The notes: generated from the sequence alone by a model not told the origin. Positions 8,844 to 18,096 are shown, numbered from the stretch's first letter. The stretch is 40,244 bases of DNA from Burkholderiales bacterium (GCA_014860395.1 JACZJU010000270.1:1-40244); one strand, 5' to 3'. Numbers and translations are program-made.

Positions 8844-8871
8844 CCCGACCCGGGGGTCCCCCCGGGTCGGG
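8844..8871. terminator. perfect GC-rich hairpin after the small lipoprotein gene
   Basis: A 13-base arm at 8844-8856 (CCCGACCCGGGGG) is exactly complementary to 8859-8871; sterically this means about 12 pairs with a four-base loop. It lies 57 bases after the lipoprotein stop codon. There is no T-tract, so it could be a terminator, an RNA-stabilising 3' end, or both. Confidence 0.6.
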
Positions 8872-8953
8872 CGGTTGCGCAAGCGCCGCGCCTGGAGCTT
8901 CACTGCTCGCGCGCATCGATGTGCAGAATTCCAGTCATCACCAAAGGCTGAGC

Positions 8954-10318
8954 ATGCCTCCCGAACTGCAGGCCGTTCTTCCATCGCCCGCTGCTTCCGC
9001 GCCGGCCATCCTGCCGCCGGGCCGCGCTTATCGCATCCTGGTGGGCTCGGCCATCGTTCTGGGCCTCGCTGCCGTCCTCTTTGCCATGTTCAACGGCGAG
9101 CTGTTTCGCCCGGTCCGGGAAGAAATCCAGGCCGGGAACCTCAGCGCGTCAGTGCTGAAGCCCAGCCTGATCTGGGTATCGATGGGGCTGCTGATGCTGG
9201 CGCTGCGCACCCTGCTCTGGTTCAGCTACCGGCCGTTCGATGCCGCCACGCATGAGTCGGCGCCGACCATGACCATAGTGATCCCGGCCTACAACGAAGG
9301 CGCGATGGTCGAGCAGTCGATCGAGTCGGTCGCTGCCGCACGCTACCCTCGCGGCCGGCTCGAGATCCTGGTTGTCGACGACGGCAGCACGGACGACACC
9401 TGGACCTATATCCAACGCGCGGCGGCGCGTCATCCGGGCCTCGTCAGCGCGATGCAGCTCGAGCGCAACCAGGGCAAGCGCGCGGCGCTCGCGACGGGAT
9501 TTCGCGCGGCACGCGGCGAGATCCTGGTCACGATCGATTCCGACAGCGTCATCGAGCCCGATGCGCTGCTGGCGATGGCGGGCCCGTTCCGCGACCCGCG
9601 CGTGGGTGCGGTCGCGGGAAAGGTCGCCGCCTATAACCGCGACCAGGGATACATCCCGCGGATGCTGCACGTGCGCTACGTCCTGTCGTTCGACTTCCAG
9701 CGCAGCGTGCAGTCCACTTACCGCACCGTGTACTGCTGTCCGGGAGCGCTCGCCGCATACCGGGCGAGCGTCGTGCGCGAGGTGCTGAAGCCGTGGCTGG
9801 CGCAGCGTTTCCTCGGCACGCCCTGCACCTACGGCGAGGATCGCGCCCTGACCAACGACATCCTCGAACGCGGATTCGACACCGTTTACCAGGGCAGCGC
9901 CGTCGTACGTACGCTGGTTCCGGATACCTATGCCAAGTTGTGCAAAATGTACCTGCGCTGGGATCGCAGCTATGTGCGCGAAGAGCTCCGCTTCGCCCGC
10001 ATCGTGTGGAAGCGGCCGCTCGTGCCCATGGTGCTCGCCGTGTTCGAAAAGCTGATCACCAATCTGCGCTTTCCCGTCGCGTGGACCGCGACCGTCACGC
10101 TCGCGCTGGTCGCCGTCTCCGACCCGATGGCGCTCGTGCGCGTCCTCATGGCCATCGGGGTCGGCGCCGGCTTCTATATGCTCTACTACGTCTACTCCGA
10201 AAGGTCGATGCGCTTCGTGCACGGCATCGTGTACGCGTATTTCGCCTTCTTCACCCTCTGGTGGGTATTTCCCTACGCCATCCTGACCGTGCGTTCGCGC
10301 TCGTGGGGAACCCGTTGA
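8954..10318 (+). CDS. membrane glycosyltransferase family 2, hyaluronan/chitin synthase-like
   Basis: Probable processive polysaccharide synthase in the inner membrane, 454 residues from ATG 8954 (another in-frame ATG is at 8921). Two N-terminal membrane segments (starting near YRILVGSAIVLGLAAVLFAM and LIWVSMGLLMLALRTLLW) precede a GT-A domain with VIPAYNEG, VDDGSTDD, the metal-binding DSDS, and GEDRAL with the presumed catalytic Asp. The family's QxxRW motif appears as MYLRW in MYLRWDRSYVREEL, so Gln is replaced by Met. Several C-terminal membrane segments follow. CCPGALAAYR resembles the SGPxxxYR region of NodC/HAS proteins. The polymer is unknown; no other polysaccharide genes are adjacent. 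It is convergent with the TRAP permease. Confidence 0.88.
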   Translation: MPPELQAVLPSPAASAPAILPPGRAYRILVGSAIVLGLAAVLFAMFNGELFRPVREEIQAGNLSASVLKPSLIWVSMGLLMLALRTLLWFSYRPFDAATHESAPTMTIVIPAYNEGAMVEQSIESVAAARYPRGRLEILVVDDGSTDDTWTYIQRAAARHPGLVSAMQLERNQGKRAALATGFRAARGEILVTIDSDSVIEPDALLAMAGPFRDPRVGAVAGKVAAYNRDQGYIPRMLHVRYVLSFDFQRSVQSTYRTVYCCPGALAAYRASVVREVLKPWLAQRFLGTPCTYGEDRALTNDILERGFDTVYQGSAVVRTLVPDTYAKLCKMYLRWDRSYVREELRFARIVWKRPLVPMVLAVFEKLITNLRFPVAWTATVTLALVAVSDPMALVRVLMAIGVGAGFYMLYYVYSERSMRFVHGIVYAYFAFFTLWWVFPYAILTVRSRSWGTR

Positions 10319-10337
10319 CTGCTGGCCCGCAGTGGGA

Positions 10338-12095
10338 TCAGGGCAGCGGATAGAGCAGGATGGCCAGGCCTGCGCCCGCCAGCAGCAGCCGTTTGAATGC
10401 CGGCCCCGGCGCGATGACGCCATAGGACACCATCGTGATCGCGATGCCAACCTTGAGCATGGCGACGAGCGCCGCCATCGGCGCGTGCGCCAACTCGAGC
10501 AGGCCCGGGCTGGAGATCATGCCCAGCGGGATCAGGTACAGGCCCAGCCCCAGCGCCATCGCCTTCAGCGCGACCGCAAGCCAGTTCTCCTCGACCATCC
10601 CGGCGGCGATGAATACCGCGCCGCACACCGGCGGCGTGATGGTCGACAGCAGGGCGAACCAGAATACGAACAGATGCGCCTGCAGCGTGCCCAGGCCGAG
10701 TTCGGTCAGTGCCGGGCCGGCGACCGACACGCAGATGACGTAGGCGGCCGTGGTCGGCACCTCCATGCCCAGCAGCAGGCAGGTCAGCGCCGTCAGCAGC
10801 ACCGCCGGCCACAACATGCCGCCCGCGCCGGAGAGGATGACCGAAGTGATTTTCACGCCGAGGCCGGTGATGCCGAGCACGCCGATGATGATGGATGCGC
10901 ACAGAATGATCGAAGCGATCATGCCGATCTGCCTGCCGGCGGCATGCACCGCGCGATTCAGCCGCGCCGCGATCGCGCGCGGTTCGACCCGGAACGCGTC
11001 ATCGGTGAACAGCAACAAGGCGGCGGCAATCACGGCCAGGCAGGCTGCGTACTGCGGCGTGTAGCTTGCGCCGAACATGCCCCACAGCAGCACCGAGAAC
11101 GGCACCAGGAAGAATCCGGTCGTGATCAGCACGGTGCGCGGCGACGGCCTTTCGCTCTCCGGCAGTTGCGCCAGTTCATAGCGGCGCGCGAATGCGTTGA
11201 TGCCCATCCACACCGCGAAGAAATACAGCAGCGCCGCCGGCAGCGCGGCGAGCATGATGCCATCGTAGGGCACGCTGGTGAGTTCGACCATTACGAATGC
11301 GCCCGCCCCCATCAAAGGCGGCATGATCTGCCCGCCCGAGGAGGCGACCGCTTCGACGGCCGCGGCGAGCGAGCGCGGATAGCCCAGTCGCAGCATCGCC
11401 GGCAGGGTGATCGCGCCGGTCGAGGCAACATTGGCCGAAGCCGAACCCGAGATCGAGCCGAACAGCGCCGACGCGATCACCGATACCTTCGCGGCGCCCG
11501 CGGTGAGCCGGCCAGCCGCGGCGGCGGCGACGTTCATGAATCCGGCGCCGGCCTGCCCGGCGTTGAGCATCGCACCGAAGATCACGAACACCGCGACGAT
11601 GCCCACCGACACGCCGGTGAGGCTGCCCCACAGCCCGCCTTCGGTGATGGTCAAAGTGCCGAGGAAGCTTTCGAGCGGCGTTCCCGGGTGGCCGAACTCC
11701 CCCGGTATGTATTGGCCGAAGAGGCCGTACAGAAGCGCGATCACCGCCAGCGTGGGCAGCGGCCAGCCGACCGCGCGCCGCGCCATGGCTATGGCGCAGA
11801 CGAGCAGCACTAAGGCAGTAGCGTTTTGCAGCGGGCCCGACAGGCTGCCGTACTGGTCTTCGAGCGCGGCATAGTGCCATGCGACCCAGAGGCAAGCGGC
11901 GATGCCCGCAAGGCAGAACGCCCAGTTGAGCGCCCCGGGCCGCCTGCACTCCGGCGTCCACAGCAGCGCCCAGGGCAGCGCCAGCGCCATGTGCAGGGGT
12001 CGGCTGACCAGATTGGGCACGAGCCCGGCGAATACGAGCCACAGGTGGAAAGCGATGCTGAGCGTGCCGAGCGCGGGCCAAAGGAAAGGTGGCAT
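10338..12095 (-). CDS. TRAP transporter fused 4TM/12TM permease (TAXI type)
   Basis: Membrane component of a sodium-type secondary TRAP transporter in which the small (DctQ-like) and large (DctM-like) subunits are one 585-residue protein. It is hydrophobic throughout. Family-typical blocks include SGSASANVASTGAITLP, GGQIMPPLMGAGAF, MEVPTTAAYVICVS and TPPVCGAVFIAAGM. TAXI-type systems normally use this fused permease, and the TAXI binding protein gene lies 118 bases upstream on the same strand, so the two form one transporter. It ends 20 bases from the stop codon of the convergent glycosyltransferase gene. The substrate is unknown; known TAXI systems take organic acids. Confidence 0.94.
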   Translation of the reverse strand: MPPFLWPALGTLSIAFHLWLVFAGLVPNLVSRPLHMALALPWALLWTPECRRPGALNWAFCLAGIAACLWVAWHYAALEDQYGSLSGPLQNATALVLLVCAIAMARRAVGWPLPTLAVIALLYGLFGQYIPGEFGHPGTPLESFLGTLTITEGGLWGSLTGVSVGIVAVFVIFGAMLNAGQAGAGFMNVAAAAAGRLTAGAAKVSVIASALFGSISGSASANVASTGAITLPAMLRLGYPRSLAAAVEAVASSGGQIMPPLMGAGAFVMVELTSVPYDGIMLAALPAALLYFFAVWMGINAFARRYELAQLPESERPSPRTVLITTGFFLVPFSVLLWGMFGASYTPQYAACLAVIAAALLLFTDDAFRVEPRAIAARLNRAVHAAGRQIGMIASIILCASIIIGVLGITGLGVKITSVILSGAGGMLWPAVLLTALTCLLLGMEVPTTAAYVICVSVAGPALTELGLGTLQAHLFVFWFALLSTITPPVCGAVFIAAGMVEENWLAVALKAMALGLGLYLIPLGMISSPGLLELAHAPMAALVAMLKVGIAITMVSYGVIAPGPAFKRLLLAGAGLAILLYPLP

Positions 12096-12213
12096 GGGAG
12101 TCCGCAGACTTGTCAGTACAGAATGGCCATCGAGCGCATTACACGGTCTGCGGCCGACTCGTGCAGGGCGCGAGACGCGTTGCGCGCCTCGCGCCGTCCG
12201 ATGCGAGAGCGCG

Positions 12214-13200
12214 CTAGCGGTTCGCGTCGGTCACGGGGTAGCCGACTTCCTTGTAGTAGCGCAGCGCGCCCGGGTGGATCTTGCGCGCTATGCTTGCAAG
12301 CATTTTTTCGTTCACCCCGCCCCACCACGGGGCCGTCGCCGCCATTTTGGCGCGCTGGGTCCAGTAGGCGCGGGTAAGCTGATAGGCGGTGTCGTCGTCC
12401 ATCTGCGTGGTGGTGTAGGCAATGACCGGCAGCGAGGTGGTGACCACGTCTTCGTTCTGGCCCGCATAGGTGCCGGCCGGAATCACGAAACGCGTCTGCC
12501 CGGTCTGCTTGATCTGCTCGTCGCTGAGCGACAGGATATGCACGCCGACCCCGGCGGCCGCTTCGATCACGTTGGGCGCCGGATAAGAGCCGGCCGTGGC
12601 GAAGCCGTCGATCTGGCCGTTTTTCAGCGCCGGCACCGCGTTGTTGAGCTCGACGTTGGCGAGTTTGACCTTGCCTTCCAGGCCGAACAGCTTGAAGTAC
12701 TTCTCGGCTTCCTTTGCCCCGAAGCTCCCCTTGCCGATCAGCATGGTCTTGCCGGCGAGGTCGGCGAACGATTTGATGCCGGCGTCGGCGCGCGTGACGA
12801 AGTGCATGGTGAGCGACGGAATCGGAAACAGGGCGCGAATCTCGGAGAATTTCGGATTTTCCTTGCCCTGGAACATCGCCTTGCCGTCTTGCGCCAGCGC
12901 GACCAGCGACGGCGGCGTCGTGAACACGTAGTTGCCGGGGCGGTTCGCCGCCTCCATCACGTTCTGCACCGAGCCCTGGCTTTCTTCGACGGTGACGATG
13001 ATCTTGCCGCCCGAGCCGGCCTTCACCGCCTGCGCGATCTCGACCGCCATCTGATAGTACGACGAGCCGGTCTTGGCGGATTTGTAGGTGATGCGCGTCT
13101 GCGCCGCGGCGTCGAGGCCGTGCGCGAGCAAAGCCGAGGCCATGCAGGCCGACAGAATCAGGTTCAGCACGCCGCGGCGGCTTGTGTGGCTCGGGTACAT
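12214..13200 (-). CDS. TAXI family TRAP transporter solute-binding protein
   Basis: Periplasmic ligand-binding subunit, 328 residues. A signal peptide covers about residues 1-33 (an Arg-Arg pair, a hydrophobic core, and a site near DAAAQ). The mature start TRITYKSAKTGSSYYQMA is the family's GTGGTGGxYY-like region in altered form, and GDLFGK-like blocks occur as KSFADLAGKTMLIGKGSFG. The C-terminal part (KMAATAPWWGGVNEKML, HPGALRYYKEVGY) is typical of the TAXI group. The start is supported by CAGGAG seven bases upstream. It precedes the fused permease at 12095, as expected for a complete two-gene TRAP-TAXI system. Confidence 0.92.
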   Translation of the reverse strand: MYPSHTSRRGVLNLILSACMASALLAHGLDAAAQTRITYKSAKTGSSYYQMAVEIAQAVKAGSGGKIIVTVEESQGSVQNVMEAANRPGNYVFTTPPSLVALAQDGKAMFQGKENPKFSEIRALFPIPSLTMHFVTRADAGIKSFADLAGKTMLIGKGSFGAKEAEKYFKLFGLEGKVKLANVELNNAVPALKNGQIDGFATAGSYPAPNVIEAAAGVGVHILSLSDEQIKQTGQTRFVIPAGTYAGQNEDVVTTSLPVIAYTTTQMDDDTAYQLTRAYWTQRAKMAATAPWWGGVNEKMLASIARKIHPGALRYYKEVGYPVTDANR

Positions 13201-13360
13201 TCTTGGTCTCCTGAAGTGTTGGATCCGATGCCGGCGCGAAGGCCGATGGCACCCAAGATGGGCAATTACGATTTACGCTTTCGGTCAGGCAAAAGTCGCG
13301 TCATTGTACACTCTGCCGCTGCGACGATCGAAGCGACAGGACGATCAAACCGCCGATCAT

Positions 13361-14182
13361 TCAGTTCCCGAGCGCCTTCTGAATGCCTTGCTCCAGCGTC
13401 TCGGCCGGGACCGCGCCAATGATGGGCAGCGAGAGGCCGGTCTTGTTGTTGCGCACGATGACGCCAGGCGTGCCGGTAATGCCGCTGCGCATTCCGTCGG
13501 CTATGTCATCGCGCACGAGCTGCGCCACCGCCGGATCGCGAACGCACGCATCCAGTGCAGCAAGGTCTTTCACGCCGGCGGATTGCGCGATTTCCCTGAT
13601 CTGGACATCACCGCCCGCGAGCCCTTTGCCGTTTGCGTTGGTCAGCTTGAGCCAGTCATTGGCAAAGGCGAAGAAGGCCTTGGAACTCGCCTGGCGCCCC
13701 ACGCACTCGGCAAAGTAGGCGCCGCGTTTGGCAACCTCGCCGTGGAAGTCCAGCGGGTAGTGGCGGAAAACCATATTGGCCTTGCCGTTGAACTTCGCGA
13801 TCGCCCGTTCCGGCGTCCCGACGAAGCGCTTGCAGTAGGGGCACTCGAGGTCGTCGTAGATTATTACGCTTACCTCGGCCTGCGGGTTGCCGAAGATGCG
13901 GTCGCGCTTGACGTCCACCTTGCGGGCGTTCTTCGCCGCCTCGGCCTGGCCGCGTTGTTGTTCCTCCTGCTGCTTCTGTTGTGCTTCCTTCTGTCGCTGA
14001 ACATATCGCTGTATGCCCCGGTCTATCGCGGCGTCGAGCGCGCCGGAATCCTCCATGCGCTTGATCAGGCCGTCGATCTCCGACGCAGCCGCGATCTTGC
14101 GGTCCGCGGCGAAACCGGCCAATGACCCTCCCGCCGTCGCCAGCGCCAGCGCCACAACCAAAATCAACCATGCCTTGCGCAT
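13361..14182 (-). CDS. DsbA-family thioredoxin-fold periplasmic protein
   Basis: Thiol-disulfide oxidoreductase or isomerase-like protein of 273 residues. A signal peptide (MRKAWLILVVALALATAGG) leads into a Gln/Glu-rich helical stretch at about 58-84, likely a coiled coil or oligomerisation segment as in ScsC/BdbD-type proteins. The thioredoxin domain has the CPYC active site at C114-C117 in DDLECPYCKRF and the cis-Pro loop GTPGVIV. The open frame begins at 14269, but AAGGAG seven bases before ATG 14182 decides the start. Three further Cys occur (near VGRQ, DACVRD). It lies upstream of the TRAP genes, but the 160-base gap makes co-transcription uncertain. Confidence 0.9.
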   Translation of the reverse strand: MRKAWLILVVALALATAGGSLAGFAADRKIAAASEIDGLIKRMEDSGALDAAIDRGIQRYVQRQKEAQQKQQEEQQRGQAEAAKNARKVDVKRDRIFGNPQAEVSVIIYDDLECPYCKRFVGTPERAIAKFNGKANMVFRHYPLDFHGEVAKRGAYFAECVGRQASSKAFFAFANDWLKLTNANGKGLAGGDVQIREIAQSAGVKDLAALDACVRDPAVAQLVRDDIADGMRSGITGTPGVIVRNNKTGLSLPIIGAVPAETLEQGIQKALGN

Positions 14183-14540
14183 GACGTTCTCCTTGATAGA
14201 CGGGCGATAGCATCTCGATCCGCCGGGAAATCCAACATCCTGGAACCCGCTGCAAAATGAATTCTGCACCGGGTTCCAAGTGTACCTATGTCCGCTCCAG
14301 ACTCCTACTACTCAAGCGACGGCTGTGATTTGCAGGGAAGTCCGGCTGTTTCCTTCGATCCATCCCAGGTGGGCGATGCATCGAACGGGCCGCACCGCCG
14401 TTCCTTGACAAGATAGTTAGACCCAAAGTTGACGCGGCAGCGTGCGTTGGCGTACATACACCGCAATTTTCCAGCCGTAGGCTCCGGACTTAGAGGGCGC
14501 CAGTGCGGCGCGGCAAGCATCGCCGACTCAGGAGCAGAAC
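14183..14540. other. intergenic region, divergent promoters expected
   Basis: No gene recognised in 358 bases between the divergent DsbA-like gene and the small gene at 14541. TTGACA at 14405-14410 and TTGACG at 14429-14434 look like -35 elements for rightward transcription; the second has GTACAT 17 bases downstream as a poor -10. Nothing else stands out. Confidence 0.4.
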
Positions 14541-14978
14541 TTGAAAACTGTGCGCAAGGCATTCCCGCTGGACGATCTGATCATACTGACTTCTTCAGGA
14601 ACAATCGACCTCGCCGCATCAAAGGCAGCCCTGAAAGACCTCGCCGCCGATCCGGAATATGCAGCGAATTACGAAATATTATTGGATTTGAGAGGCAGCG
14701 CGTGCAATTTGTCCGTGAGTGACGTCTACGAGGTCGCGACCTATCTGGCTTCGCCGAATCCGGCAATTTCCACGAGCAAGAAAATCGCGGTGCTGGTAGC
14801 CGGCCATGTTGCTTTCGACCACGCCCAGTTTCTCCAACTGTGTTCTACGAACCGAGGCATGCAAGTCAGGGCATTTGAAGACTATCAAAAGGCGAGCGAG
14901 TGGCTCGACGTGCGTTTGCCGGACGATTCAAATCCAGGGATGCCATGCCCGACGTGCAAGGGAGAGGAACTGCCCTGA
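14541..14978 (+). CDS. hypothetical protein, possible STAS/SpoIIAA-like fold
   Basis: A 145-residue soluble protein of unknown function. The alternating pattern DLIILTSSGTIDLAASKAAL, then EILLDLRGS and KIAVLVAGHVAFDHAQFL, resembles small SpoIIAA/STAS-like alpha-beta proteins in which a first strand is followed by a hydrophobic LLDLR strand. The tail contains CPTC (residues 136-139), a possible metal or redox pair not expected in that fold. No signal peptide. The neighbours are unrelated, so context gives no role. I am fairly sure it is a real gene from codon use and its well-behaved alpha/beta pattern, but not of the fold. Confidence 0.6.
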   Translation: MKTVRKAFPLDDLIILTSSGTIDLAASKAALKDLAADPEYAANYEILLDLRGSACNLSVSDVYEVATYLASPNPAISTSKKIAVLVAGHVAFDHAQFLQLCSTNRGMQVRAFEDYQKASEWLDVRLPDDSNPGMPCPTCKGEELP

Positions 14979-15088
14979 GGCGCCGCACACCGGCTCACCG
15001 CTCATGCCGGCCCGCCGAAACGCAGTGATTTCCGCGCTCAAAACTCTGCCGCGCTACATGCATTCAATTTGCGCCTGTAACCTGTCGC

Positions 15089-15772
15089 CTATTCTTCTTC
15101 TCGCACCTGTATCGCCTCCACCCTCACGCGGGCGACGCCCTTGCGCTGAAACTCAAGCCTCTTGGCCGCGCCCAGACTGAGGTCGATTATGCGCTCCCCC
15201 GACCTGGCATTGTGCACACTGGGAAAAGGCCCGCGGTCATTCACCCTTACGATCACGGATTTCCGGTTTTCGAGGTTCGTCACCTTCACAAACATGGGGA
15301 TGGGCAGATATTTGTGCGCCGCCGACAGACCGTCGGGGTTGAACGCTTCTCCGTTTGCGGTCATCTTGCCGCTCTCGTAGCCATACCATGATGCGAGGCC
15401 CTCCTCCCTGTAATCCTTGGCTTCCTCGGGCGACATGGGGACATAGCGCCGCCCTGCGACCACATAGGGCGCGGTCTTTACCCTGCCCTGGCGTATCGCC
15501 TCTTTGACAGGAAGGCCGTCGATGCTGTTGATTTCATCGTGGGTCAATGCCCATTCGATAGGTGCTTTGACTACTTCGTAGGTAAATTCACCGATCTTGT
15601 AGACGATTGTTGTCGTGCCTTTGACGACGACATAGGTTTTCTTTGCGACCCATACGCCTCCTTGCACCACGCTTTTCACCGCGCGGTAAGGCGCGGTGAT
15701 TACGGAGCAGCCGTTTGAAAAAGCCATGGCGGCGAAACAAAGGCAAACCACAGCGAATCGCGTAATACGCAC
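15089..15772 (-). CDS. rlpA: RlpA-like septal ring lytic transglycosylase / lipoprotein
   Basis: RlpA proteins cleave glycan strands lacking stem peptides and act at the septum in the outer membrane or periplasm. This 227-residue protein has a lipoprotein-like N-terminus (hydrophobic, then FSNGC with Cys22; a weak lipobox), a Val/Lys-rich linker (about 30-115), and the double-psi beta-barrel at about 125-222. In the latter are GLASWYG, SAAHKYLPIP and VRVNDRGPF, holding the His and Asp expected for RlpA activity. It has no C-terminal SPOR domain, unlike E. coli RlpA. Only four bases separate it from the upstream SNase-fold gene, so they are one transcription unit. Confidence 0.92.
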   Translation of the reverse strand: MRITRFAVVCLCFAAMAFSNGCSVITAPYRAVKSVVQGGVWVAKKTYVVVKGTTTIVYKIGEFTYEVVKAPIEWALTHDEINSIDGLPVKEAIRQGRVKTAPYVVAGRRYVPMSPEEAKDYREEGLASWYGYESGKMTANGEAFNPDGLSAAHKYLPIPMFVKVTNLENRKSVIVRVNDRGPFPSVHNARSGERIIDLSLGAAKRLEFQRKGVARVRVEAIQVREEE

Positions 15773-15776
15773 TCCG

Positions 15777-16280
15777 CTAGTCCTTGGGGGACCGGGTAGA
15801 TCGTTGCCATTCCCATGGCGGCACCGGGTCAGTGTCGCGCCACAGCCGCAGCTTCCCCTTGCGCGCCTCCTTCTCGGCCAGTTCGTAGACCTCGCGCTCT
15901 TCTGCTGTCTGCTCGTGGGCGTTGGCGCGATCCCACCAGGCGAGGCCGGCGCGAACCTGCTCTAAGCCGGCGTCATGGCCATCCACGAAGACGTTTCCCA
16001 CCATACTTCCGTCGCGGTCTATCTTTTCTCCTTCAACGAAGACTTCACGATCATAGACCCACTTGGCGAGGTACTCTTTCGAGCGAAAGCCGAATGGCTG
16101 CCCCCTCTTTGGCGCGGCGATCCCGGCAAGCCTGATCTTGTGCAGCTGCTTATTGGCGTCCTGGATCGTAATTGTATTGCCGTCGGCCACCCCCACCACC
16201 TTGCCGGCGAGATCGGCCCAGGCAGGGATTGAAACGGCGAGCGCAAGGAGAACGAGAAATGTCCGGCCGACGTTTTGCAT
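15777..16280 (-). CDS. exported SNase-fold protein with degenerate active site
   Basis: A 167-residue protein with a signal peptide (MQNVGRTFLVLLALAVSIPA, cut after AWA) and a staphylococcal-nuclease OB fold. Recognisable blocks: VVGVADGNTITI, HKIRLAGIAAPKRGQPFG and VRAGLAWW. Compared with the usual family sequence (DGDT, R..GIDAPE, DRYGR), the equivalents of Asp21, Asp40, Glu43 and Arg87 are N, A, K and S here (DGNT, GIAAPK, DRDGS); only Arg35 remains. I read each of these codons directly. It is therefore unlikely to be an active nuclease and may instead bind a ligand or protein. Its stop codon is four bases before the rlpA start, suggesting an envelope role. The open frame continues far upstream without similarity; ATG 16280 starts the signal peptide. 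Confidence 0.85.
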   Translation of the reverse strand: MQNVGRTFLVLLALAVSIPAWADLAGKVVGVADGNTITIQDANKQLHKIRLAGIAAPKRGQPFGFRSKEYLAKWVYDREVFVEGEKIDRDGSMVGNVFVDGHDAGLEQVRAGLAWWDRANAHEQTAEEREVYELAEKEARKGKLRLWRDTDPVPPWEWQRSTRSPKD

Positions 16281-16360
16281 CCGCCGAGTGTAGCGCCATC
16301 CCGCCTGCGCCGCGATTCGCCAATATCTGCGCGAGCGCGCCGTGTCCTCGATCGCGCCCC

Positions 16361-17260
16361 TCAATGCCTGGACGAAAACACGATGCCGCCGACGATCAGG
16401 GCGAAGGCTGCCGCATGGTAAAGATGCGGCATTTCGCCCAAGAATGCCGACGACATCATCGCCGCGAAAAGCGGCGTCAGATTGCTGAAGAAACCCGCAA
16501 TCGTCGGCCCCGCTCGCTGCACCCCGGCACCCCAGCAGCGATAGGCGATGATCGCCGGACCGACCGCGATATACAGCAGCGCTGCCGCCAGGGGCCAGCT
16601 CCAGACGACATGCGGGTCGCTGACCGCCCACTCGCCGGCGGTAAACACGCCGGACCACATGACGCCGAACACGATCTGCGCCAGCAGAAATGCCGTCCAG
16701 TTGCCGCGGATGTCCTTCGGCTCTTTCGGATGCGTCAACAACCAGCTGTAAAAGGACCATGAAATGGTCGCGGCTATCATGAAAAGATCGCCCGGCACCA
16801 GATGCATGGCCAGCAATTGGCGCCATTCGCCGCGGCTGAGCACCAGCAACACCCCGGCGATCGACAAGACAGCACCGATCACCTGCTTGCGCGTGACCCT
16901 TGCGCTGAAGAAGAGCGCGCCGACCAGCAGCATCCAGACCGGCATGCTGGAGGCGACCAGAGTGACGTTGATCGGAGTGGAGCTCTGTAGTGCGAGGTAT
17001 TGCAGCGAGTTGTAAAGACCCACCCCAAGCAGGCCCAGCAACGCAAAACGCCGCCACGAAGCCCATAGCCCGCTGCCCGGGCGCAGCACCCAACCGGCCA
17101 GCGGCAACAGGATGACCAAGGCGATGGACCATCGCACCAGGTTCAAGGTCATCGGAGGCATCCACGCATGCACCATGCGGCCGACGACGGCGTTGCCGGC
17201 CCAGAGCAGCGGGGGCACGGTAAGCAGCAAGGCAGTCGGCAGCGTTATTCGGGGATGCAT
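16361..17260 (-). CDS. EamA/DMT family transporter
   Basis: Drug/metabolite-type exporter of 299 residues with about ten membrane segments in two EamA repeats. Typical marks are PPLLWAGNAVVGR in the first helix, the LQSSTPINVTLVASSMPVW segment of the first repeat, and RAGPTIAGFFSNLTPLFAA followed by FLGE in the second. I chose ATG 17260 because it begins just before the first helix; in-frame ATGs further upstream (17296, 17434) add hydrophilic residues without similarity. The substrate is unknown. It is 80 bases upstream of the SNase-fold gene and could share its transcript. Confidence 0.9.
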   Translation of the reverse strand: MHPRITLPTALLLTVPPLLWAGNAVVGRMVHAWMPPMTLNLVRWSIALVILLPLAGWVLRPGSGLWASWRRFALLGLLGVGLYNSLQYLALQSSTPINVTLVASSMPVWMLLVGALFFSARVTRKQVIGAVLSIAGVLLVLSRGEWRQLLAMHLVPGDLFMIAATISWSFYSWLLTHPKEPKDIRGNWTAFLLAQIVFGVMWSGVFTAGEWAVSDPHVVWSWPLAAALLYIAVGPAIIAYRCWGAGVQRAGPTIAGFFSNLTPLFAAMMSSAFLGEMPHLYHAAAFALIVGGIVFSSRH

Positions 17261-17418
17261 CAGATAGGGTACAGTTCGTGTGCGGGGCGCAATCATATCA
17301 AATGCGCCGCTTGCCCTGAATGCGCGACCGGCTAGCCGCGGGAGCGCCGCATCGTCTATGATTGGATTGTTCCGTCGATCCAGTCTTCCTTTCCCACCAG
17401 ACAAAAGCGAAGCCATCC

Positions 17419-18096
17419 ATGTCCTTGGCTGCAAGGTCCGTATCCGATGTACTTAAAAATCGTTTTTCCGTGCGCGCGTTCAGGAGCACGCCGGTACCGC
17501 AAGCGCTGCTCGAAGAAATCTTCACCCTGGCGCGGCAGGCACCCTCCAATTGCAACGTTCAGCCCTGCCGGGCTTATGTCGTATCCGGCGACAAAAAGGA
17601 CCAGCTGAAAGCGGAACTGCTGGCTGCCGTCATGAGCGGCAAGCCCGCCAATCCGGACTTCGAGTGGGACGTCAAATACCAGGGGGTGCATCGCGAGCGT
17701 CAGTTCGGCTCGGCCTACGCGCTCTACGGCGCGATGGGCATAGAACGGACGGACAAGGAACGCCGGCAAGTCGCGATGCTGCGCAACTGGAGTTTCTTCG
17801 ACGCTCCCCACGCCGCGTTTTTCACCATGGCCAAATACCTCAAGCTGACGGGGGCTGTCGATCTCGGCATTTACGCGCAGACACTGGCGATGCTGATGAC
17901 CGAACGCGGAATTTCAAGTTGCATGCAGGGCGCGCTCGGCATGTTCCCGGACCCGGCACGCAGGATGTTCGGCCTGCCGGAAGATACTGGTATTCTGTTC
18001 GGCATGTCCTTCGGCTATGCCGACGAGGATGCGTCCGCCAACAAGACGCGCACCGACAGGGTTTCCCTGGACACCATGGTTGAATTTTTGAACTGA
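17419..18096 (+). CDS. nitroreductase family protein
   Basis: FMN-dependent NAD(P)H oxidoreductase of 225 residues. The N-terminus has the FMN-phosphate binding RFSVRAF and the PSNCNVQPC segment; the C-terminal half has GISSCMQGALGMFP and FGMSFGYADE, which match the family layout. ATG at 17419 places RFSVRAF at residue 15, as usual, and is preferred over the in-frame ATG at 17362. It is divergent from the EamA gene and convergent with the mlaC-like gene. The physiological substrate is unknown; members reduce nitroaromatics, quinones or enones. Confidence 0.9.
   Translation: MSLAARSVSDVLKNRFSVRAFRSTPVPQALLEEIFTLARQAPSNCNVQPCRAYVVSGDKKDQLKAELLAAVMSGKPANPDFEWDVKYQGVHRERQFGSAYALYGAMGIERTDKERRQVAMLRNWSFFDAPHAAFFTMAKYLKLTGAVDLGIYAQTLAMLMTERGISSCMQGALGMFPDPARRMFGLPEDTGILFGMSFGYADEDASANKTRTDRVSLDTMVEFLN

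Noticed and set aside
10332..11813. 493-codon plus-strand frame over the TRAP permease
   Set aside because: Arg/Gln/His-rich antisense shadow of a well-recognised membrane protein.
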